Assembly (NCBI GenBank): GCA_026988195.1
Contig: JALSLS010000245.1
Span: forward strand, 1 to 16,863
From: Methylomonas sp.
GTDB taxonomy: Bacteria > Pseudomonadota > Gammaproteobacteria > Methylococcales > Methylomonadaceae
DNA: 16,863 nucleotides
Direction: 5' to 3'
Below, piece after piece: positions 1-7,417 of the stretch. Within the stretch, counting starts at the first letter, position 1, and every line of letters starts with the position of its first letter. The notes beneath the pieces are model-generated. The model had not been told where the DNA came from and made no database searches. It saw only the letters and a list, made by a program, of their open reading frames with translations. The position numbers were made by a program, and so were the translations under genes.

Positions 1-505
1 AGTTAAATTGCCTCAGCAATGTTTCATCAAAATTTCGCCGATTAGCCAACCCTGTCAGCTCATCATACAGTGCCAGATACTCTAGTTTTTTATTGACAGA
101 AACCAATTCCTTTTGCGCTGTTTGCAATTTCTGCCGCATTTGATAAATACGTTGCATGGCAGTAATTGTCAGTTGCAACCTTAATGGGTTAATCGGTTTA
201 AATAAATAAGCATCCCCTCCCGCTAAAATCCCACTGGTAAAAGAATCATCATCTTGTTTTGTAGTAAGAAATATAATAGGAAACCAATCATCAATTTCTA
301 AAGCCCTTATGGCCGCAGTTGTCTGAAAACCGTTCTTTCCAGGCATTTCCACATCCATTAGCACTAAGTCAACAGGGTTTTGTTTAATGTACGACAAAGC
401 CTCATCACCATCCTCAGCCTGTATAAGCTCATGCCCCAAAGGAGAGACACACTCTTCAACTAATAATCGTATCACTCTACTATCATCAACCACTAATACT
501 TTCAT
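1..505 (-). CDS. Response regulator with GGDEF domain (partial, 3' end outside window)
   Basis: Reading from an ATG at 503-505, the frame stays open to the window edge (168 codons). Residues 1-115 form a receiver domain: VVDDS near residues 5-9 supplies the acidic pocket, D51 in LVLMDVEMPG is the likely phosphoacceptor, T81/T82 the switch threonine, and K103-P104 the conserved lysine-proline. A short helical linker follows (about 115-145, MRQKLQTAQKELVSVNKKLE), then YDELTGLANRR, the typical opening of a GGDEF domain. The GGDEF signature itself lies beyond the edge, so diguanylate cyclase activity cannot be confirmed. The family makes c-di-GMP in response to phosphorylation by a sensor kinase. 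No clear Shine-Dalgarno sequence precedes the ATG. It is transcribed away from pntA. Confidence 0.9.
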   Translation of the reverse strand, partial: MKVLVVDDSRVIRLLVEECVSPLGHELIQAEDGDEALSYIKQNPVDLVLMDVEMPGKNGFQTTAAIRALEIDDWFPIIFLTTKQDDDSFTSGILAGGDAYLFKPINPLRLQLTITAMQRIYQMRQKLQTAQKELVSVNKKLEYLALYDELTGLANRRNFDETLLRQFN

Positions 506-876
506 TTCACATTTCAACCAATAACAGCCCTAATTTCAATTAACTTTAGTTTAGCTTATTTTTTAATGCTTTACTTATATTCCTTATTGACTATCAAGAT
601 ACTCCCCAAAGTTGATTAATAGCAATGATCATACCCAAGCATTATAATTTTGCTATGCCCTATTAAGAGATAAAAGTATGACCTAGGGGCACCAAGTTAA
701 ACAAGTTGAGGTGAGGTGTACTGAGGAATGAAGCGTATCATTTGTGTGTTTGATGCCAGTGAGACTCTCCGTGGGTAAACTCATAATAAATAACGACGAA
801 CAAAAAAACTATTGTAATGTCATTCACTTTCTCCTATCCTGCAGGAAGCAGTTATCGATAATATCTAGGGGGCGAA
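506..876. other. Intergenic region between divergent REC-GGDEF gene and pntA
   Basis: This stretch should hold the promoters of both divergent genes. A TATAAT hexamer at 643-648 (plus) is a possible -10 without a good -35. The pntA ribosome site is clear: GGGGG at 868-872, four bases before the ATG. A 16-codon frame at 728-778 (MKRIICVFDASETLRG) has no support as a gene. I see no RNA gene or mobile element here. Confidence 0.4.
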
Positions 877-2430
877 ATGAAAATTGGTATACCTAAGGAA
901 ATACATGCGGGTGAAAAACGTGTAGCAACCACACCCACGATTGCTGAGCAAATCATAAAGCTAGGCTTTGAAGTCAGTATTGAAAGTGGCGCAGGGCTTG
1001 GAGCAAATATTTCTGACGACGCTTATAAAGAAGCGGGATGTAGTATAAGAAAAAATGCAAAAACTTTATGGAAAAATGCCGATATTATACTAAAAGTACG
1101 CCCTCCAGAAATACATCCTGAATTTGCAATGGATGAGACGGATCTTTTACCTAAAGGCAGTCATTTAATAAGCTTTATCTGGCCTGCCCAAAACAATAAG
1201 CTTATACAAAATCTGGTAGCAAGAAATGCCACTATTTTAGCCATGGACTGTGTACCCCGACTATCTAGGTCACAAAAACTAGATGCGCTTAGCTCAATGG
1301 CTAATATTTCCGGGTATCGTGCAGTGATTGAAGCCGCTCAACATTTTGGGCGTTTTTTTACCGGACAAATTACCGCTGCCGGAAAGGTGCTTCCTGCAAA
1401 AGTACTGGTTATTGGTGCAGGTGTTGCCGGCCTGGCTGCGATAGGTACGGCTAAAAGTATGGGCGCTATTGTACGTGCTTTTGATACCCGCCCTGAAGTT
1501 AAAGAGCAAATTGAAAGTATGGATGCAGAATTCTTAATGCTAGAATTTGAAGAAGACGGCTCAGGAGAAGGTGGTTATGCAAAAACCATGTCTAAAGAGT
1601 TTATTGAGGCTGAAATGGCTTTATTTGCCAAACAAGCTGCAGAAGTTGACATCATCATTACTACCGCTCTAATTCCTGGAAAACCTGCACCTAAATTAAT
1701 TACCGAAAGCATGGTTAAATCGATGAAAGCAGGTAGCATTATTGTTGACCTTGCCGCTGAACAAGGTGGAAATTGTGCGCTAACAGAAGAAAACAAAGTG
1801 GTTGTTAAGCATGATGTGACCTTAATAGGCTACACAGACTTACCGAGTCGGTTAGCCGCACAATCCAGCCAACTTTATGCAAGCAACTTAAAACATTTAT
1901 TAACTGAATTATGCCCTGAGAAAAATGGCATTATTAATGTCAATATGGATGATGATGTTATTCGTGGCACCACCGTTATTAAGGAAGGTAAAATCACCTG
2001 GCCACCTCCCCCACTCCCAGTTTCAGTCACCCCCCCAAAAAAAGAAACTGTCACAGAAAGTGCAGTAAAAAAGCCGAGCATTATTCCAGAACCTATTAAG
2101 CAACTTCTCCCCTTACTTGTTATTGGGGGTGCTTTATTCACATTAGGAACTGTTGCCCCAGCTTCATTTATGTCTCATTTTACCGTGTTTGTACTCGCCT
2201 GCTTTATAGGCTACCAAGTGATTTGGAATGTTTCTGCATCATTACATACTCCTTTAATGAGTGTAACCAATGCCATTAGTGGCATTATCATTATTGGTGC
2301 AGTTGTTCAGATTTCCACCCCAGGCATTCTGGTCAGCCTACTATCAGGACTGGCAATTCTAATTGCCTCTATTAATATTGCAGGCGGGTTTTTAGTCACT
2401 CGCCGTATGCTTGAAATGTTTAGAAAATAA
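877..2430 (+). CDS. pntA: NAD(P) transhydrogenase subunit alpha
   Basis: PntA carries the NAD(H)-binding domain I and part of the membrane domain of the proton-translocating transhydrogenase, which uses the proton-motive force to reduce NADP+ with NADH. The protein has 517 residues (E. coli about 510) and begins MKIGIPKEIHAGEKRVATTP, the family start. The RSRSQ loop follows R128 (R131-Q133), leading into DALSSMANISGYRAV. The Rossmann motif GAGVAG is at residues 180-185, followed by VRAFDTRPEVKEQ. A proline-rich linker (about 372-400) leads to a hydrophobic C-terminal part (about 408-517) with roughly four membrane helices, including the conserved SLHTPLMSVTNAISG. The fused alpha form matches E. 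coli rather than the split PntAA/PntAB type. A strong ribosome site supports the start, and pntB follows after 12 nt. Confidence 0.98.
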   Translation: MKIGIPKEIHAGEKRVATTPTIAEQIIKLGFEVSIESGAGLGANISDDAYKEAGCSIRKNAKTLWKNADIILKVRPPEIHPEFAMDETDLLPKGSHLISFIWPAQNNKLIQNLVARNATILAMDCVPRLSRSQKLDALSSMANISGYRAVIEAAQHFGRFFTGQITAAGKVLPAKVLVIGAGVAGLAAIGTAKSMGAIVRAFDTRPEVKEQIESMDAEFLMLEFEEDGSGEGGYAKTMSKEFIEAEMALFAKQAAEVDIIITTALIPGKPAPKLITESMVKSMKAGSIIVDLAAEQGGNCALTEENKVVVKHDVTLIGYTDLPSRLAAQSSQLYASNLKHLLTELCPEKNGIINVNMDDDVIRGTTVIKEGKITWPPPPLPVSVTPPKKETVTESAVKKPSIIPEPIKQLLPLLVIGGALFTLGTVAPASFMSHFTVFVLACFIGYQVIWNVSASLHTPLMSVTNAISGIIIIGAVVQISTPGILVSLLSGLAILIASINIAGGFLVTRRMLEMFRK

Positions 2431-2442
2431 GAGGATAGAACA

Positions 2443-3831
2443 ATGTCACAAGGTTTAGTTATTATGTCTTATGTAGTTGCCTCTTTTCTTTTTATTTTAA
2501 GTCTTAGCGGATTAAGTAATCAGGAAACAGCTCGCAAAGGTAATTATTACGGTATGGCAGGCATGGCCATAGCCATATTTGCCACTATATTCAGCGATCA
2601 AGTTGATTCATATATCATCTTGATTATTGCTCTCACAATCGGTGGTTTTATTGGAACTAAAGCTGCTTTAAAAATTGAAATGACGCAAATGCCAGAGCTG
2701 GTTGCAATCATGCACAGTTTAGTAGGTATGGCTGCTGTATTGGTAGGTTATGCCAATTTTCTGGATCATTCCAATGGATTACTGGGGGTTGAAAAAACCA
2801 TCCACGAAGTTGAAATCTATATAGGGATTTTTATTGGTGCAGTCACTTTTTCAGGCTCAGTTATTGCTTTTGGTAAATTATGTGGAAAGCTTGATGGAAA
2901 GCCTGTCTTACTTCCTGCGCGTCATTGGCTTAATTTAACCCTATTAATTTTGACTATTTGGCTAGGCAATGTTTTTTTATCCGCTGCAGAGTCAGGAGGT
3001 GGGTCAGTTGCTCTAATTTTTATGACTCTTATTGCTTTCGCTTTTGGTGTTCACATGGTCATGGCAATTGGTGGTGCTGATATGCCTGTCGTCGTTTCTA
3101 TGCTAAACAGCTATTCAGGCTGGGCAGCGGCGGCTACTGGTTTTATGCTAAGCAATGACTTATTGATTGTAACAGGCGCATTAGTCGGTAGTAGCGGTGC
3201 CATTTTAAGCTACATTATGTGCCGAGCGATGAACCGTCATTTTCTCAGTGTGATCGCGGGGGGCTTTGGCTCCACTAGTGGTGAAGTAGCTACAATTGAA
3301 GGTGATATATCTCCTATTGATATAGAACAAGCCGCACAGCTATTGGATGATGCAACAAACATTATGATTATTCCCGGCTATGGAATGGCTGTTGCTCAAG
3401 CTCAGCACACCGTCAATGAAATAAGTAAATTACTTCGCTCTAAAGATAAAACTGTGCGCTTTGGCATTCACCCTGTTGCTGGTCGCATGCCTGGGCATAT
3501 GAATGTTTTACTCGCTGAAGCAAAAATACCCTACGATATTGTATTTGAAATGGATGAAATAAATGAGGATTTCCCCAATATTGATGTATCGATAGTGATA
3601 GGAGCAAATGATATTGTAAATCCATCGGCTTTAGATGACCCCAATAGCCCAATAGCAGGTATGCCTGTTTTAGAATGTTGGAACAGTGCGACTACTATTG
3701 TTTTAAAACGTAGTATGGCTGCAGGCTATGCGGGTGTTGGCAACCCTTTATTTGTGCATGAAAACACCCGCATGTTATTTGGTGATGCCAATGAAAGCTT
3801 ACAAGCGATATTAAAGTCTTTGAGTGCGTAA
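2443..3831 (+). CDS. pntB: NAD(P) transhydrogenase subunit beta
   Basis: PntB supplies most of the proton channel and the NADP(H)-binding domain III. It is 462 residues, the same length as in E. coli. Residues 1-260 are mostly hydrophobic (eight or nine helices), with the conserved MTQMPELVAIMHSLVGMAA and GGADMPVVVSMLNSYSGWA segments. Domain III starts near residue 290: GYGMAVAQAQ (from G312) is the NADP(H) loop, followed by VAGRMPGHMNVLLAEA, the IGANDIVNP segment and KRSMAAGYAGVGNPLF near the end. G433 in GYAGVGNPLF sits where E. coli, as I recall, has Q and other homologs D or E. GAGGA at 2431-2435 is the ribosome site; the gene is co-transcribed with pntA. Confidence 0.98.
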   Translation: MSQGLVIMSYVVASFLFILSLSGLSNQETARKGNYYGMAGMAIAIFATIFSDQVDSYIILIIALTIGGFIGTKAALKIEMTQMPELVAIMHSLVGMAAVLVGYANFLDHSNGLLGVEKTIHEVEIYIGIFIGAVTFSGSVIAFGKLCGKLDGKPVLLPARHWLNLTLLILTIWLGNVFLSAAESGGGSVALIFMTLIAFAFGVHMVMAIGGADMPVVVSMLNSYSGWAAAATGFMLSNDLLIVTGALVGSSGAILSYIMCRAMNRHFLSVIAGGFGSTSGEVATIEGDISPIDIEQAAQLLDDATNIMIIPGYGMAVAQAQHTVNEISKLLRSKDKTVRFGIHPVAGRMPGHMNVLLAEAKIPYDIVFEMDEINEDFPNIDVSIVIGANDIVNPSALDDPNSPIAGMPVLECWNSATTIVLKRSMAAGYAGVGNPLFVHENTRMLFGDANESLQAILKSLSA

Positions 3832-3836
3832 TTCAA

Positions 3837-3862
3837 TGCCCCCCTTTTAGCCAAGGGAGGCA
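3837..3862 (+). terminator. Stem-loop just after pntB
   Basis: TGCCCCCCTT (3837-3846) pairs with AAGGGAGGCA (3853-3862) with one mismatch around a six-base loop, five bases after the pntB stop. No T-run follows on the plus strand, so this is more an mRNA 3'-end stabiliser or weak terminator than a classic intrinsic terminator. Confidence 0.45.
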
Positions 3863-3873
3863 TAAAAACAGCA

Positions 3874-4079
3874 AAAATGTATTAACTATTCAATGATGAT
3901 GTAGGAGCGTCCGCCCTCGGCAATTGCTCCTGCATTGCTCTACCTACGTGCATCCATGCACTAGTCGGCGCGAATAAAATGATGCTCTTTTCTCTAAAAC
4001 CTTCAATTATGTTCGCGCCGAGGGCGGACGCTCCTACACAACATAGCACTAAAGATGCTGAATAGTTACAAAATGTATT
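3874..4079. repeat. REP-pair (REPIN/BIME-like) element within a larger inverted repeat
   Basis: Two perfect 22-bp arms face each other at 3900-3921 and 4017-4038; each starts with the GTAG head (GTAGGAGCGTCCGCCCTCGG) typical of RAYT-mobilised REP sequences. Inside lies a second inverted pair, TCGGCGCGAA (3965-3974) and TTCGCGCCGA (4012-4021), which can form an alternative fold, plus a small palindrome GTGCAT-CC-ATGCAC near 3948-3961. Outside the arms is a 10-bp inverted repeat TAACTATTCA (3883-3892) / TGAATAGTTA (4059-4068), and next to it a 10-bp direct repeat AAAATGTATT (3874-3883 and 4070-4079) that could be a target duplication. No transposase or RAYT gene is in the window. Confidence 0.75.
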
Positions 4080-4085
4080 CTATTA

Positions 4086-4898
4086 TTAATCGTTTGAATA
4101 GCCTAATGCTTGCTCAAGTGCTGAAATTGATTGCTTGATTTCTTCAAGGTATGTCTTCCAGCTTTCAACCTCTTCACTATTAACTTGAGAAGTATCTAGC
4201 GCCCCAAGCTCCTCATTTAACTTACTCACTTTGCCCATTGCTAGTTTATGTTGCTTTTTTATCACCATCGCTTGCTCATCAGCTGATGGCTCATTATCGT
4301 CAACAGCTTTAGCCGATGCTAAAACAGCTTCTTTGATGGTACTAGTGGTTAAAGGTTTATCTTCTGATTTAGCCTCAGTAGCCGCCATATCAAGTACTGC
4401 AAGTCGCTCACCTTTTGGGGCTTTGGCCAAAGCAATTAATTGAGGGGTATTAATTTCAGATAAGTCAGGCGCTTTATTAAGAGAAGGCTTAGTCTCGACA
4501 CCTATCACATTATCTTGATCCTTATCATCTTCAATCTCAGAAAATGTATCATCACTGGATAAATCACGGTTTTCTGTAGCTGTAACACCTTCAAAAGAAG
4601 GTGCAGAATTAGGCGATTTTACATCTTGCTCCATGCCTAACAACAACTCTTGCTGTACCTCACCCGCTACAGCCAACTCATTAAGCCTGGTTTTTTTTAA
4701 ATTTAAAGCGCTTTCTCCCCAAGCATAATAAGAGTCAAACCCAAGCACCTTATAAGCCTTGGTATCTCTCATCTTGTGACAGGCAATAATAACCTTATCT
4801 TGCCCTATTTTTAACTGATCCAGCCCTTCTTTAGCTTGTTGTTCAAATTCTTTTGCTCTTGCCAGTGAAGGTTCTTGATTAATGACTTCATTACTCAT
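4086..4898 (-). CDS. Hypothetical protein with plasmid/phage-regulator-like segments
   Basis: The 270-residue product has no signal peptide or membrane segment. Residues 30-85 (KVIIACHKMRDTKAYKVLGF, then SYYAWGESALNLKKTRLNEL) resemble the block found in many plasmid and phage proteins in which a 'GY.SF..Y' phrase is followed by a helix-turn-helix-like stretch. Residues 150-192 (TPQLIALAKAPKGERLAVLD and TTSTIKEAV) resemble the segment that usually follows it in those proteins. Between them lies a low-complexity acidic linker (about 92-145), and the C-terminus (about 205-265) is probably coiled coil. I recognise the pattern but not a named family; DNA binding is inferred. It is divergent from the DUF3293 gene. 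AAGG about 12 bases before the ATG is a plausible ribosome site. Confidence 0.75.
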   Translation of the reverse strand: MSNEVINQEPSLARAKEFEQQAKEGLDQLKIGQDKVIIACHKMRDTKAYKVLGFDSYYAWGESALNLKKTRLNELAVAGEVQQELLLGMEQDVKSPNSAPSFEGVTATENRDLSSDDTFSEIEDDKDQDNVIGVETKPSLNKAPDLSEINTPQLIALAKAPKGERLAVLDMAATEAKSEDKPLTTSTIKEAVLASAKAVDDNEPSADEQAMVIKKQHKLAMGKVSKLNEELGALDTSQVNSEEVESWKTYLEEIKQSISALEQALGYSND

Positions 4899-5039
4899 TT
4901 ATAATTTCTTACCTTATTTAATAAAAAGAGAGCTACGCTAACACAATTTAAAAATTCTATTTAAAATTTAATGTTCTGCCAAGCTATCGTTTTGCAGCCA
5001 TATCGTGTCAGAACAATAAGGGAGCAGAAAAAAACAATC

Positions 5040-5450
5040 ATGCCTACAGATTTAATAACCGCCTATCAAAATACAAATTATATTGTGCAAGATGCTGCAG
5101 AGAGCTTTACTCTAAAGGTTAATAGCCGATCAAAAGAACTAAATAATTTATATCAAAAAAACAATAAAAACACAGCCGCCTTTATTTCAGCATTTAACCC
5201 ATACAGTCAAGTCACATCAGTTGAACAAAATATTCAAGCACATACTAAATTAAGCAAAAGAACAACGGCTAAATATTACACCGTTTACCAAGGGTATGGA
5301 GTTGACCCAACAGGTGAGTGGACGCCTGAAAAAAGCCTTTTATTACTTGGAATTTCATTTTTAGATGCTTGTCAGTTAGGGATATATTTTCAGCAAAATG
5401 CTATTTTATTTGCTGATAAAAAAGCAATCCCTAGGCTTATTTTCTTTTAA
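5040..5450 (+). CDS. DUF3293 family protein
   Basis: The product is a small cytoplasmic protein of unknown function. I choose the ATG at 5040 (136 residues) over the frame's first ATG at 4971, because the family begins with a phrase like LITAYQNTNYIV right after the start and because AAGGGAG lies at 5018-5024, although its 15-base spacing is long; nothing like a ribosome site precedes 4971. Conserved phrases are AAFISAFNPYSQVTSVEQN, the glycine/aspartate run YGVDPTGEWTPEKSLLLLGI, and the tail ACQLGIYFQQNAILFADKKA. All regions expected of the family are present. It converges on the phosphoethanolamine transferase gene, with a hairpin between them. Confidence 0.85.
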   Translation: MPTDLITAYQNTNYIVQDAAESFTLKVNSRSKELNNLYQKNNKNTAAFISAFNPYSQVTSVEQNIQAHTKLSKRTTAKYYTVYQGYGVDPTGEWTPEKSLLLLGISFLDACQLGIYFQQNAILFADKKAIPRLIFF

Positions 5451-5456
5451 TGAGAA

Positions 5457-5492
5457 TAAGGAACGTGCATGAAACAACTTCCCGATTTCTAA
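5457..5492 (+). repeat. IS5-like terminal inverted repeat, left end of a bounded unit
   Basis: TAA (5457-5459) is followed by 33 bases starting GGAACGTGCATGAAACAACT that are identical to the right arm of the MITE at 10165-10197 (reverse complement). The end points inward, toward the phosphoethanolamine transferase gene, and pairs with the inverted copy at 7227-7250. The resemblance to IS5-family ends (GGAAGGTGC type) is from memory. Confidence 0.7.
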
Positions 5493-5502
5493 GCTAAAAG
5501 CA

Positions 5503-5534
5503 AGCCTCTATATAGAAACATATTGATAGAGGCT
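5503..5534. terminator. Hairpin between convergent DUF3293 and phosphoethanolamine transferase genes
   Basis: AGCCTCTAT (5503-5511) pairs perfectly with ATAGAGGCT (5526-5534) across a 14-base loop. On the minus strand a short T-rich tract (TTGCTTTTAG) follows, so it best serves as terminator of the minus-strand gene ending at 5568; on the plus strand the tail is weak. Confidence 0.5.
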
Positions 5535-5567
5535 CAGAGTTTATCATGCTGTCTTTTGGCTACTAAT

Positions 5568-7157
5568 TTAATGATTCAAAATATCCATATCTTTGTTATA
5601 CACCTTAGTCTTCACATCCATAAGCCCTAATACTGTATGAAATATATTATCATGACTGTATTTTTCAGCTTTTCTAGTAGTAAGAACGGATTGATTAATA
5701 TCAAACCCCTTTCCAAACCACATAATGGCGGGAACATGAGTTTGAGCCTTTGGTGCCATAATATAGGGCAATCCATGTAAATACATCCCCCCTTCTCCAA
5801 GCGACTCCCCATGATCACTAATATAGAACATCGCTGTTTCAAACTCTGCTGTATTTTGTTTTAATAAAGTGATAACTTTTGATAAGAAAAAATCAGTGTA
5901 TAAAATAACATTATCAAAAGCATTACTAATTTCTTCTACGCTACAATCACCCAATTGATTAGTCATGCAAACAGGCTTAAACTTTTCAAAGCTCTTCGGG
6001 TATCGCTTGTAATAGGCAGGTCCGTGGTTACCCATTTGATGCAGAACAATAAAGATATCGCCTTTTTCATTGGAATTGATGTAATCCTGTAAATCAACCA
6101 ACATGCCAACATCTCTACACTCGGGATCACAAATAGTGTTTTTAGCTTTATTCTTAAAACTTTCATAGGGCACACGTAAGGCAACACCTTTTGAATCAGA
6201 ATTATTATCTCGCCATAATACATTTACCCCAGCATAGGCTAATACATCAAGTAGATTTTCTGTTTGCGCTGCCTTCTCATTACTAAAATCACCCCGATTA
6301 AAATAAGAAAACATACACGGTACTGAAATAGCTGTTGTGGTGCCACAAGAGTGAAAATCAGAAAAACTAAATAACTGCTCTTGTTCAAGTAAAGGGTTGG
6401 TTTTTCGAGTATACCCATTCAATGAAAATCTGTCAGCCCTTGCTGTTTCTCCTACTACTAGAATAATTAACTTACGTCCAACACTTTCCTTTGCGATATA
6501 AGCATCTTCCCCCAAGGTAGCCATAGGAACATTACGATCAACTTTAAATTGTTTATTAAGGTACTTTATAGCTGAAAAAATATAGTAGGTAGGATTAGTG
6601 TAATACCTTAACGGCTTGTGTTCTCGGATAAAGGATGCATAAAAACCGCTTAATGGTAAAGCGACCATAACAACAATAAATAATGCGATAAAGACTCTTT
6701 TAAAACCACAGAAAAATTCTGTTTTACAAGTGCCATAATCAATCTCAGCTCTATATACATAAACCGAGGGTAAAATACCCAGAAAAAACAGATATAAAAA
6801 CAATTTAAAGCTAATTAAATCTAATGATTCTGCGGCATCAGTTTTTACTAAATTATCAATCATGGTGTCATCAATAACCACACCGTAGCTATCCATAAAA
6901 TAACTAGTGAGTGAAGTCACTATCAGAAAAAAGATTAATATCGGCTTAGTTGTATACTTTGTACAGAGCAAAGTAAAAAAAAGGGTAATACCACAAGTTA
7001 ATACAACAACTAAAGAGGCTAAAAAGCCTAAATTTTTCAACCCTAAAGGGTAAACGGCTAAAACATGAGTATAAAATGAAAAGTTACTAAAAATCACAAA
7101 AAACACAGCGATCTTAACAATTAAATTAGCTTTCTTGGTACCTTTAAAAAAATTCAA
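5568..7157 (-). CDS. eptA: Phosphoethanolamine-lipid A transferase (EptA-like)
   Basis: EptA-type enzymes move phosphoethanolamine from phosphatidylethanolamine onto lipid A phosphates at the periplasmic face of the inner membrane, lowering surface charge. The 529 residues fit the family. About five helices span residues 12-170, followed by the periplasmic sulfatase-fold domain: GETAR with metal ligand E237; SCGTTTAISVPCMFS with nucleophile T275 between C271 and C281; LHQMGNHGPAYYKRYP with H373 and H378; SDHGESLGE with D448 and H449; and YLHG with H461. Further cysteine pairs C343/C347 and C397/C405 match the family disulfides. The start is TTG at 7157, set by AAGGTG at 7162-7167; no in-frame ATG lies nearby. 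The gene sits alone between inverted IS5-like ends. The whole family shares these motifs, so exact lipid A position and any role in polymyxin resistance are inferred. Confidence 0.93.
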   Translation of the reverse strand: MNFFKGTKKANLIVKIAVFFVIFSNFSFYTHVLAVYPLGLKNLGFLASLVVVLTCGITLFFTLLCTKYTTKPILIFFLIVTSLTSYFMDSYGVVIDDTMIDNLVKTDAAESLDLISFKLFLYLFFLGILPSVYVYRAEIDYGTCKTEFFCGFKRVFIALFIVVMVALPLSGFYASFIREHKPLRYYTNPTYYIFSAIKYLNKQFKVDRNVPMATLGEDAYIAKESVGRKLIILVVGETARADRFSLNGYTRKTNPLLEQEQLFSFSDFHSCGTTTAISVPCMFSYFNRGDFSNEKAAQTENLLDVLAYAGVNVLWRDNNSDSKGVALRVPYESFKNKAKNTICDPECRDVGMLVDLQDYINSNEKGDIFIVLHQMGNHGPAYYKRYPKSFEKFKPVCMTNQLGDCSVEEISNAFDNVILYTDFFLSKVITLLKQNTAEFETAMFYISDHGESLGEGGMYLHGLPYIMAPKAQTHVPAIMWFGKGFDINQSVLTTRKAEKYSHDNIFHTVLGLMDVKTKVYNKDMDILNH

Positions 7158-7171
7158 ATTTCACCTTACTA

Positions 7172-7200
7172 TTTATAAAATATTCTTGGTTTTGACCAAG
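7172..7200 (-). promoter_or_regulatory. Candidate promoter and palindrome upstream of eptA-like gene
   Basis: On the minus strand TATAAA (7172-7177) lies 16 bases after TTGGTC (7194-7199), a fair -10 with a weak -35. The -35 is covered by the palindrome CTTGGT-TTTG-ACCAAG (7185-7200), which could be an operator. No regulator gene is adjacent. Confidence 0.35.
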
Positions 7201-7226
7201 CGACCACTTAAAAGTGCCGGTTGCTC

Positions 7227-7250
7227 AAGTTATTTCGCGCACGTTCCTTA
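7227..7250 (-). repeat. IS5-like terminal inverted repeat, right end of a bounded unit
   Basis: Read on the minus strand this is TAA then GGAACGTGCGCGAAATAACT, matching the left end at 5460-5480 in 18 of 21 positions. The orientation is correct for a single element of about 1.8 kb containing only the eptA-like gene. The flanking triplets differ, however (TAA on the left, TTA on the right, both on the plus strand), so no clean target duplication is visible. Confidence 0.55.
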
Positions 7251-7332
7251 GGGAGCTGGAAATACATAAACTACCCAGAGCGTTCAGTAATTAAAGGGCA
7301 GGCAAAGGAAGCACTACGTGCCCATCCTACAG

Positions 7333-7370
7333 TGCCCTTACCTTAAGACAATGACGCAGAGTGTAAGAAC
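7333..7370 (+). repeat. Dispersed repeat, copy 1 (TGACGCAGAG family)
   Basis: TGACGCAGAGTGTAAGAAC (7352-7370) matches TGACGCAGAGCATAGGAAC (10468-10486) in 16 of 19 positions, and the preceding bases (CCTTACCTTAA here, CCTTAACTTAA there) also align. CACTACG followed by CCCA farther upstream in both suggests a common repeat of about 75 bp. It lies between prfC and the eptA-like unit. Confidence 0.55.
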
Positions 7371-7417
7371 TTTTGATAGTTTCTTTACGTGTTACCTTAG
7401 CCGTCATTGCAAACTAG

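Noticed and set aside
728..778. 16-codon frame upstream of pntA with GAGGA before its ATG
   Set aside because: Too short, the ribosome-site-like bases abut the ATG with no spacing, and it has no attenuator-like features.
4231..4443. 70-codon plus-strand frame
   Set aside because: Antisense to the 4086-4898 gene, with no ribosome site; composition is explained by the opposite strand.
4971..5039. N-terminal 23-codon extension of the DUF3293 gene
   Set aside because: No ribosome site precedes the ATG at 4971, and the family similarity begins just after the ATG at 5040.
5568..7157. Calling the gene an mcr-type acquired resistance gene
   Set aside because: The motifs are shared by all EptA-like enzymes; sequence alone does not show resistance, and the bounding ends lack a matching target duplication.
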